From Hsuehochloa calcarea (Eukaryota > Streptophyta > Magnoliopsida > Poales > Poaceae), in contig CM070615.1 of NCBI GenBank assembly GCA_036346395.1, positions 9,739,534 through 9,803,533 on the forward strand: 64,000 nucleotides of DNA. The letters run 5' to 3'. Positions 1 to 9,225 of this stretch are shown piece after piece; the stretch's first letter is position 1; each line of letters starts with the position of its first letter. The translations under genes were made by a program, and so were the position numbers. The notes beneath the pieces are model-generated. The model was not told the DNA's origin, did no database searches, and worked only from the letters and a program-made list of their open reading frames with translations.

Positions 1-596
1 ATCTGATTTATAAATGATAATAGTAAAACTAGTATGTGTAGGATGAAAATTATTGCGTCTTTCGCAAAAATAAGCCACTAATGCCATCCTTTGATTGTCC
101 TATAGGCATAACTAATTTTTCCTTTGTGTAAGACTTGCGAGTACATTTTGTAAACCCGGTTGCTGCAAATTTAGGTGAAGATGATTCTACACTCGACGAG
201 TTCGTTAGCGTCGATTTTGGTGACGCTAACAAATAGTGGCATTCTTTAACCCCAGTTGGTTGCCATGGGTTATGAGGCACACCATTGCTGGACTTTTGTT
301 TTATTTTGCTTACTTCGGCAGCTACTTAATGTTCTTATTTGAATTTGGCCGGTCGGCCCTATTGTAATAGTTATATACTTGAACTATTATGTTGTATGTC
401 TTTCGTTATGCCAATGTATGGTTGTTGTATGACTGTGATTGACGTTGATGAGGGTATGAGCGAGTTGGTCGTTGATCTTGGGAGCCAACACAGTCACATA
501 CCCACTGTTTTTGAATTCACTTTTAACTCATTAAGTGTGACCTTGGACCGTTTGGAGAACCGGTCATCATGTAGTGCTTGCAAAGAAGTAGTACGC
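1..596 (+). repeat. Retrotransposon debris: LTR tail joined to Sirevirus-like gag fragment
   Basis: Bases 1 to about 400 resemble the late part of the solo LTR at 39353-43625. Both contain an AAGACTTGCGAGTAC-like stretch and a TTGGCCGGTCGGCC / TTGGCCGATCGGCC block followed by TTGTAATA. From about 540 to 596 the sequence is almost identical to 6003-6058, which lies in the decayed copia gag, so this end is a piece of that gag. It stops where the reversed chromovirus LTR begins at 597. I see no host gene here; the short open frames are broken and match nothing I recognise. Confidence 0.5.
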
Positions 597-2738
597 TGTA
601 ACACCCTGTCTATTCGGAAGACAAGATGTCACCTAACAGGCCAACCTACTATTCAATTCCTAAGATTAACATCGCATTCAATGCTAAAGAAACGATTAAT
701 CAAGGTAACAATCTAGAGCTTAATAACGGTTCATCAATAAATTAAAACAAGAATTAACCAAAGCGAGAATAATGAACCTCCAAGTGACAATTATTACAAC
801 CCATTACATTATAATTAAACCGAATAAGCGTAAATAGAAATTTAACAAATGAATGATTTATTCAAGTGCGTGGAATGTGCTGGACTACACCCTCCCGCTA
901 GCAACAGTTTCACTGGAATTCCCCTAAAACAAATAAAAGCAAGAGTGGGTCGAAACTCAGCAAGCACAACATATACATTCACAAAGAATACTGAATCGGA
1001 AAAATCTACCAAGTAATTCATTTACTTCCCTGAATTTGCGAAAGCATGGTATGAATGAATGCATTGAAGGAGAATGGACTTTCCACATGTTTATACCGGT
1101 ATAACTAGTGACACACCCGTCGGTGTTCATTAAGCCCTCTTAACCAAGGCGGGGATCCAAGTCGTATGAAGAACGTTTCATACGGAATGTCCAAACCCCT
1201 ACATTGGAATGGTAGGTCTTACATGCCCATATTGGAATTAATGGGACTTAATCAAGTTTCCACTCCGTGGGCGACAAGCTGAATTATGTATGCATGGAAT
1301 GAAATGCATAACGAACTTCATCTCAATGTATCATCGAATAAGGTATTGAACTCTACCACATCAAGCTCAAATCACAGGAATATTCATAATTTACCAAGTT
1401 ATCATGCATTCATCGAATTCACACAAATTAAACATTGCACTTGCCTTCCGTGTTGTGACGTATTGGGAAGCAACGAAGGTGTTCTTCCACCCACCGTCTC
1501 ACCGCCTACACAAGCATTGCCACGGATTACGGATAATAGAATATGGCACAGCTACACGTGTTCTACGATGCTCTCTAATCAACCCACACACCCCAAGGGT
1601 TCAATTTGACCTCTACACAAAAAAGTTCAGATTATCGATCTACGGGCAGTTGTACGAGAAAATTCTCCATTAATTATCTGTAACTCTAAAAGACTTGAAA
1701 CCAGTGCTCACTGATTCTTAACTGATCAGGCTACAAAACATTAGTTGGCGGAATCCCCTGATTCGGCCAAAACAGAGGGCTAATTAACAGCTAAACACAA
1801 CCCATCTACGTCTGTCCAGAATACAGAGCAGTAATAAAGAAAATGGTGTAACTTTTAACCTACTGATCCAATGAGAATGATCCTTATCAACATGGAAATA
1901 TAATTTCGAGAGCTACAATAACTTAGTTGGGTGAAGGTTCTGATTCGGCCCCTAATTGGAACAAAACCGAGGGACAAACCTACTGACCCCAGTTTTCAGG
2001 CAGACTGAACAGATCGCATTAAAAAATTCATATATCCCAAACTACAGATCGGATTTTCCTGATCTTGGTGCCAAAAGATAGCTAACGTTCCCAGGAATAA
2101 AACTCTAGAAGGGCAAAACCCCAGATTCGGCCTCTAAAGTACCGTAACTTGCCGTGCAAGGTTCTGCTCTAATCTGTAAATTCTGGAATACTAATCTGCC
2201 GCGACTCAAATGATCTCTACCGCAACAAAAACCGATCAAACAATGAACCGAGGTGCTCGTTACCCTTGAAGACCCGTAGCACGATGAAGAACCACTCCCG
2301 CTGGTCTCCTTCTTCTTCCTTGGCCGGCCACCACAGCGAGCACCGGTGAGAAACGGCCCAGCCGGAGGACAGATCGGAGGAGGCGCCGGGGATCTTGGAG
2401 AGCAACCTCGGGAGCACCAATGGCAGCGACGGGGAGGCGGCGCCCAACCAAGGGAGGCGCCCGGCAATGGAGGGTGGAGAGGGAGGGGTGGCGGCTAGGT
2501 GGGAGGGAGGTGGCGGTTAGGGTTGGGGGTAGTGGTGCCCCCTTATATGGCGGCCCCTCCCTTGGCCTGAGTTAGCGGAAAAATCCGATAACCCCTGCGA
2601 ATTTGGAAAATTTTGAAAAAAACTAATTCTTTCTCTCCCTCCGACTTCCTCTTTTCCGAATGCGATTAGGAGAAATTTAAATCTCGTTTTGAATAAATTC
2701 CAAACTATCGACCTAATTTGGATTTATGAGGTATTACA
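597..2738 (-). repeat. Chromovirus-type gypsy LTR, reversed (2.14 kb)
   Basis: It begins TGTAACACCC and ends GTATTACA, followed at 2739-2752 by a pyrimidine tract that reads as a polypurine tract on the minus strand. This is the layout of the 3' LTR of an element coded on the minus strand. The same start, the middle ACCCGTCGGTGTTCA motif and the same end occur in the LTR at 48883-52797, so both belong to one family. Bases around 1165-1190 (GTCGTATGAAGAACG) form the uninterrupted version of the site that holds a solo LTR at 49427-51242. The GC-rich stretch 2300-2530 is LTR sequence, not a gene. Confidence 0.8.
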
Positions 2739-2880
2739 CTCTATCCCCTTAGAAAGATTCGACCTCGAATCTACACGGCAACCGAGAAAGAAAGATGAAC
2801 AACTTAAGTAATTACAGAGTGAGCAGTTCGAGGTATTGTTCTGCATGTGGGACTCCAACTCCCAAGTGGCCTCTCTTTGG
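2739..2880 (-). pseudogene. 3' end of chromovirus pol (chromodomain tail), truncated
   Basis: Read on the minus strand this short stretch encodes the REATWELES chromodomain motif also found near the end of the integrase at 52887-54521. It lies next to the polypurine tract and LTR at 597-2738, as expected for the last part of pol. It is cut exactly at 2880 by a Sirevirus-like LTR that starts TGAGAGACC. The rest of the pol gene is not in the window. It is non-functional. Confidence 0.75.
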
Positions 2881-4476
2881 TGAGAGACCATGTGAGAGGT
2901 CCTCCACTCACAGTGATGAGTATTTGACAAGTGTGTTGATTAGATTGAGAGTTGAGGTTTTGGTTTGGGTGTTTTACGGGTGAGTCAGAAATCGGAACTA
3001 CCATGTGTATGGAGGCGGAAGTTCGATTAATCAGACTCTACCTGTTGGAAAAGGAACTTCCGATTTACAGGGTTTTGGTTTGGTGAAGAGAATCGGAACT
3101 TCCGCACATGGGGTAGCGAGTGTCAGATATCTGTATTGAGATTCCTCGAGACGAAAATCGGAATAGAATTTTTGACAAGTCGGGATGTTAGAAGATCGGA
3201 AGTTCCTTGATGTAAGCACGGAACTTCCGATAATTCGACAAGTGCGGATGTTCGAATCGGAACTTCATTGTGGTAAGTCTTGGAACTTCGATTGTGTCGA
3301 GCTGTCGCGAGAAGGTTAAATTGTGATTTTGATTTTGTATGAGTTTGAGTCTTATACAAATATTGATGCTATGATATTGTGCAATGCTATGTGATGTGTT
3401 TTATGCATGTTGTTGCGGGGCATCAAGATGGAGTCGTGGCGAGACACGTGGACGGACTAAGCGCGGGGCGTTGAGGTCGAACGGTCGGGATGTGTCGAAG
3501 ATGGCGTGAATCTTGAAGCGGTTGCGAGTCGTGCACAACAAGGTGTCTGGGAGGCTTCGGAAGGTGCGCAAAGGCGAAAGGGTCTTTTCATAAGCGGCAA
3601 AAGTGGAGGCGGTTCCGTTGGGTGTAGCGGGCTTAATGGGTTGTAGGCCCATTAGCCAAGGCTATAAATAGGGAGAATCACAGAGTTAGGGTTAGACCTT
3701 GAGTGAGAAAATTAGGGTTAGCTCCACCAAAAGGGTGTGTTTTGCTTTTTGAGTTGTGGAGTTGATGAGCTGAAACCTATTGTAATCATTCCTCTTTGTG
3801 TTACCTCTGTAATTCATGTTTCAATTCAATGAAATCGAGGTTTGATTACTTGATTTTGCAACTTTCTCTCTCTCTCTGTTCATGTTGAATATCTAGGTTT
3901 TTGGCATATCTTTTGTTTCGTTTTATGAAATAGCATGAAACTTCATATCTAGAATCGTTTTGGTATTGCTATTACTTCCTCAAAGTTTCATGCTCTAAGA
4001 ATCGAGAATCTAAGCTTATCATTGGTTTTGGTCTTTCTTGCCCTTCTTCAAGAAATCCGTTTTGGTTCGATTATTGAATCTTTGGTTGCGATTCTTCTCC
4101 ATAAGGTCAAGATGGTGTTTAGGATGATGTCTGTAAAACTTGACTGAGAAGAGCATTCAAGATTAAGTAGTTTGGATTTTGAGCAAAAACCGAGCGTTAC
4201 ATTCTTAGCTCGGGATAATGGAACTTCCGATTTTAGGCGTGGAAGTACATAGCGGAACTTCGCGCTATACATCATGGAACTACATAGCGGAACTCTGCGA
4301 TGTACTTCGGAACTTCCGATTTCGGAAAAACGACTGAAACTTGGTTTTGTTATTTGATCTTGCTTCATTTACTTTCTTTAGATCTTGAGAGATCTTTGTA
4401 GGTAGGTTTTAAATTGATGAAAGGAGTATTAATTTTAGGCACCATTCACCCCCTCTCTTGCCATTTCGATCCTTCA
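2881..4476 (+). repeat. 5' LTR of a Sirevirus-like Ty1/copia element (1.6 kb)
   Basis: The LTR runs from TGAGAGACC to ATCCTTCA and is followed two bases later by a copia-type primer-binding site. It carries several copies of the near-palindrome CGGAACTTCCG (about 3010-3300 and 4215-4325), and its last part contains CACCATTCACCCCCTCT. Long LTRs with repeated palindromes are a known trait of Sireviruses in grasses. The same LTR family occurs as a solo copy, reversed, at 49427-51242. It interrupts the chromovirus tail at 2880. Confidence 0.8.
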
Positions 4477-4478
4477 AT

Positions 4479-4489
4479 TGGTATCGAGC
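4479..4489 (+). other. Primer-binding site of the Sirevirus-like element
   Basis: TGGTATCGAGC lies two bases after the LTR end and differs by one base from TGGTATCAGAGC-type sites, which are complementary to initiator methionine tRNA. This fixes the LTR end at 4476 and the element direction as forward. Confidence 0.75.
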
Positions 4490-4519
4490 GGTTAGCTCTT
4501 CTTGATAGATCTTAACCGG

Positions 4520-6060
4520 TCGGTTGAGCCATAACAGCGGACAAGTATTCCACCAAGCCTCCGCTTTTGATGGTGCGGATTACCCTTACGGAAGAGCCGA
4601 ATGGAAACTTACATCGAGGCTCGGGGTATGCCATCTGGAGAAAGGTGAAGGTTAGATTTCTTGTTCTGCCGATGAGAACATCAATCTTTGGAAACATGGG
4701 CGATGTTGAGGCAAATGCTAAGGCAAGGAACATAATCATTGAGGTTTAAGCGAAGTGAGTTTGATCGTATTTCTCATTTGATTTACGCTACGACATCAGG
4801 TGACCCTCGATGCATACCATGAGGCACCACTCGATTAAGACGGTTCGACAAGACCGGTTCAAGCGTGAGTCTGATAAATTTGAAATGCTTCTTGGTGAAT
4901 CTTTAGGCGAGTGCTTTTGGCGTTTTCACAAAATCTTGAGCAACCTCCGGCGGTCGGTCTTACATACCAGGCTCGGATAACGCTCGACGGATGCTTTACG
5001 CACTTGATCTTCGTGTTTGGGAGATGAAAGTGACTACCATCAAAGATAGCACGGACCTCTCGACCACGACTCTTGATCGCTTTACTCGCGTCTCAAGACT
5101 CACGAGATTGACATTGTCTCTCGAAGGTCGAAGTCACGATCGATGGCTTTAGTCAGATCCCACTTCGGATCTTCTTACGAGTCAATCGTGGGTTCTCCTA
5201 GTTGCGCTCTCGTGACATAGCGATGATCGATTAGAGCGACTTGAGGATGAGCAGCTAGCCCTCCTAGCTCGGAAGTTTTCCCATGCTTACAAGAGGAGGA
5301 GGGATGGTAAGAGAGGAGGTCTGTGATTTGTTTGAGTGTGGTGGCCCCAACCACATCCGAGCAAGCTGTCCCAAGCTTGGGAAGGGCAAAGGTGACTATG
5401 GCGGTCCAAGCAAAACGACTACATCGACAAGAACATAACACGAAGCCCTCGGCACTGACCAAGGCAAGAAGAAGTTCCGCAACTTTGGGAAGGCTAAGAA
5501 GGCATTCCATCGCGTCCTCACGCCCTCGATGAGTGGACACCGGCGAGGTGGAGGGGTGGAGTGACGATGATGGGAAGGGCGATCATGATCCCAAGGATGG
5601 CGGCAACTTCTCGGCATGTGCTTCATGGCCCTCGGCGCGAATCGAGCGACAATGAGCTGTACTCCGACTCAGACGAGGTTAGTCCCACTTATGACCAAAC
5701 AATGATGCTTTTCTTAAGCTAGGTAGATTCCATGCTAAGTCTAGAGCTAAGTGTGTTGGGTTGAGAAGGAAGTAGCTAGACTATCACGGGAGCTCACTTT
5801 ACTTACATCTGCTACCTCCGTGATGAATGTGACACATCTTGTGCTTTGATTGATGATATGGAAAAACTAAGGACCTTACATGATAGTGTGTCCTCTGAAC
5901 TTGACATGATTAAGGTAGAGAACATTAGCCTTCTTCTTGAATTAGAGATGAGTAGGATAGCACCTCCTTCATCCACTCTGTTGAGACTCTTGATTAAGTG
6001 TGACTTTGGACCGCTTGGAGAACCGGTCATCATGTAGTGCTTGCAAAGAAGTAGTACGCA
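4520..6060 (+). pseudogene. Sirevirus-like copia gag, heavily decayed
   Basis: Pieces of a copia Gag can be read in changing frames. Near 4535-4580 there is a KPPLFDGADYPY segment, which resembles the start of Sirevirus Gag. Near 5325-5390 there is a CCHC zinc knuckle with its first cysteine altered (FECGGPNHIRASCPKLGKG). Near 5655 there is an acidic YSDSDE segment, and at 5820-5960 a region rich in leucine and glutamate that would form a coiled coil. Stops and frameshifts separate these pieces, so no Gag can be made. In an intact element this protein would assemble virus-like particles around the RNA. A stretch at 6003-6058 also occurs at 541-596. Confidence 0.7.
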
Positions 6061-6897
6061 TGATCATCGGGACTCTAGTTTCGATCGGTCTTCTCACTTA
6101 GATGGAGTTAAGATGGAATTCATTTTCGAAGGACTACGACTACCTAGTCGAAAAGTCAAAGCTACAACTATCTATTCGAAGGAAGGTTACGACTACCTTG
6201 GGCAGCAAGCTGGGCTACGCACTATGGTGCTGCGTACTCTTCCTCTTCTTGTCTATCTCTTAGAGCCTTCTCGTCACGATTTTCTTTGGTGTAGGATAGA
6301 TAGGAAGAGCACTTCCGCAACTTGCCAATTCATTGGCACTTCTCTGAATCTCTGGTCGTCGAGGAAGCAATCCGGTGTTCTTGCGATCCGCTGCGCAGGC
6401 GAAATGCGTTCTTTGCGGCGATTCTTTGTAGTCAAGTGCTTTGGATGGTCTCGACCTAGTCGAAGGGGCTACAACTATCTATTGGACATTGTGCTCGGTT
6501 TGTGGAGAGTGAGCACGGTTGGCGGATATCTTCACTAAGCCTTACATGCATCTCGGTTGTCATGATCTTGATAGCATTTCTTACGTATTGTGAAGCGGTG
6601 TAATACTCTAATAGTCATTTTGGATAATCTATAGCTCCTATTGCTTATAATATAACATCATATAGTCTTTTTCCTCCCTTTCTACATATTGATGATTTTC
6701 TTGCCAAAGGGGAGAATGATTCTGAGAAAGCCTTGAAGAAAAGCCTTGAGTTTTGTGCTTAAAAATTGCTCTTTCATCTCATCTCAAGTCTTTTCTTTGT
6801 GTCAACTTGGTCTTGTGCTATTACTCTTGTCTAGACCTTGGTGATCAGTAATCTCAAACTCATCTTATGCTGGACATAGTAGATCATCATGATGGTA
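6061..6897 (+). pseudogene. Deleted pol of the Sirevirus-like element (only the last RNase H motif left)
   Basis: Protease, integrase and reverse transcriptase are missing. At 6522-6545 the codons read ADIFTKP, the motif that closes copia RNase H. At about 6695-6720 the sequence TGATGATTTTCTTGCCAAAGGGGAGAATG is a likely polypurine tract region. Between 6130 and 6490 lie copies of the CGACTA-NN-TAGTCG repeat found again at 7020-7470 and 10605-10970, so foreign repeat sequence has replaced much of pol. No function remains. Confidence 0.6.
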
Positions 6898-7019
6898 CTT
6901 CCCTAAGTTCCGATTTCGGTGGTTAACGAACTGAAACTTGGTTTTGTTATTTGATCTTGCTTCATTTACTTTCTTTAGATCTTCAAGGTCTCGATCTTCA
7001 GCGTATCAGGGTCCTCACA
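6898..7019 (+). repeat. LTR fragments between two decayed elements
   Basis: Bases 6898-6983 repeat part of the upstream Sirevirus-like LTR (compare 4300-4386, ending in CTTTAGATCTT) and are probably what is left of its 3' LTR. Bases 6990-7019 end in AGGGTCCTCACA, the same ending as the solo LTR at 39353-43625, so a scrap of that family may follow. Confidence 0.5.
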
Positions 7020-8552
7020 CTATCTAGTCAAAGCTACGACTATCTATTGAAAGAGCTCGACACTACCTAGTCGAAAGGGCTACAACTATCTATTCGAAGG
7101 AAGGTTCGACTACCTTGGCAGCACAGCTTTCGACTACAAGCTGCGCCACGCACTATGGTGGACCCTTCGTTCTTTGAGATTCAATCTGGGACCCAAAGTG
7201 CGTGCTCGACTACAAGCTCGCCCAACACATCAGGGACTGCGCTTATTTCCATAAGACCGGGGCGGTGCTCGACTACAAGCTTCGCACGATAGCGGTGCTC
7301 GGTTATTTCCATAAGACCAGAAGGAAGGTTACGACTACCTTGGGCGAGCGGTGCTCACAACTATCTAGTCAAAGAAAGCTACGACTATCTATTCGAAAGG
7401 AGCTACGACTACCTAGTCGAAAGGGGCTACAACTATCTATTCGAAGGAAGGTTACGACTGGGCCTTGGGCGGCGTGGCGCTCGACTACGAGCTATGCGAA
7501 GGTACGAAAAAGGAAGAGGAGATGACACTGAACCTTGAGTGATAACTTACGGTGGCGAAGCGCAACAGAGTGGCCGGGGATGAATAAAAAGGCGGTGGCG
7601 AGGTACGGGTGAAAGCGACGATGGTTCTCCGATGATCCTCGGGCGAAGAAGATGTACGCCAGCAGTGTTAGAGCTGGCGACGGAGGACCTTCGGGTTTCT
7701 ATTCCGACGATAGAGATGAGCAGAGTGGTCGTTGTTGCAGGGAAAGAAGTGAGGGGAGAAATGCGAAGGCTATGCCCCCTTTTTAGGGCAAGGGCGCAGC
7801 TAGAATGTCAGGGACGTGCACGAGCGTTTTGGCCAATGCGGCAGCGATGAGCAATGCAAGTAAATGATGAAGAAACAACCAATTGAGTGTGGCAGTGAGT
7901 GGAAGGTGATTGCGATAATAATTGGGCACGATCTCGAGTGGGAACGAAAGAATCAATGTGTATAATCGACTAGAACTGGCGGCGCTCTGTTTCGGCGAGA
8001 GGAAGACGAAGGCCTGGTCGAAGATGACAGGTGGAGTCGGGGCAAAAGAGAGAGAGAGAGAGAGAGAGAGACTGGTGTGAGTAGATCGGTGTGGAAGGAA
8101 AAGGCTGTGGGCTGGGAAGGATTCAACCCGACCATTGCTACAAAGGTTTAGCGATTTAAAATAAATTATTTAATTCATTTAAGCTTTAGAAAATAATAAC
8201 AAAAGTCCAAAAATCATGGAAAAATTCGCATAAATTTTCTAGGTCATTTTGGACTTAAATAAACTATTTCTAACTCATAATTGGTAATTAATTGTTATAA
8301 ATAATTTATTTTGGCTTTAAAATAATTAGGGAAAAGCTTTTTAAAATTTCATAAAAATTCCAAAAATTAATTAAAATTTTCTTTTTAACTTTAAATACAA
8401 TAAAAACCCAGAAAGCTTAATAAATTTCCTTTTTGACTTTAAAAACTTGAAAATCTAAGAAAAGCAAGAAAACTCTTTTAAATTACAGAAAATTCAATAA
8501 AATAATAACTTTATTAATTTTATTCTTTGTAACATAACTTTGGGATATTACA
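7020..8552 (-). repeat. Gypsy-type LTR copy 1, reversed, truncated at its left side
   Basis: The segment 7500-8552 is closely similar over about 1 kb to 11030-12128. Both run through an AGGAAGAGGAGATGA block, a 'gggcaagggcgcagct' block and an AT-rich end closing in GGGATATTACA or GAGATGTTACA. The end at 8552 is followed by CTACCACCCTTA, which reads as a polypurine tract on the minus strand, so this is the 3' LTR of a reversed element. The left part, 7020-7470, is built from CGACTA-NN-TAGTCG repeats. A (GA)n run at about 8046-8070 is longer here than at the matching place near 11630. Confidence 0.65.
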
Positions 8553-9225
8553 AACTACCACCCTTATAAGGAATCTCGTCCTCTAGATTCGAAGAGGCTA
8601 GAAAGAAAGAGGGCTATAAAATGACTTTATTGGGAGGCTAGAAAGAGATATGGATAGTCTATCTTCAGGTTGGCTTCATGTCCAACGTTGTTGAGTTGTT
8701 TGAAATTTTGAAGCATCAATTCGTCCTTTAGGTTCCTTGTGCATCGAAAGGTTAGGTTGTCCAATAGATTTAGAGCAGAGGGAAAAGCAAAGGATGAGAA
8801 AGAAAGCTACGAGGTGAGAAGTCTACCCAATTAAAACAAATATTGTACATAAGATCAAAAGATCTACATACGACTTACCAAAAGAAAATATACGATACAA
8901 GTTAAGAAATAATACAATATTCTACTCGATCGATACTCGTAAGTTGGTGAAACGACTCAATACACAGAATGAGCCTTGACAAACTTAAACTATATGGATT
9001 GGCTGACATTGCATCTTCTGCTCATGATCTTCAATGAATTTTACATGACGATGCTCGCTTGATGGCTCCATGTCTTGTGGTCTTGAACGTAATGGTAGGA
9101 ATCGCGTTGACCATCTATAGAAATTTTCAAGGAAAAGATGATCCGTTTAACATTATAAAATGGTGAAGAAAGAATTAGGTAAGAAAGAATTGGTGAAGGA
9201 ATAACCCCCTTACACCAGGCTTTCT
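8553..9225 (-). mobile_element. Short internal remnant of the reversed gypsy-type element
   Basis: This lies between the two related LTR copies and starts with a reversed polypurine tract and a GGAATCTCGTCCTCTAGATTCGA-like stretch, similar in position to the one beside the LTR at 52797. At under 700 bp it is far too short for gag-pol, and I find no coding motif. It may be a deletion derivative or a non-autonomous element. The exact junction with the right LTR is not resolved. Confidence 0.45.

Noticed and set aside
2105..2530. GC-rich open frames on the minus strand as a host gene
   Set aside because: They lie within the LTR that is shared with 52400-52700, where the frames differ. No conserved product.
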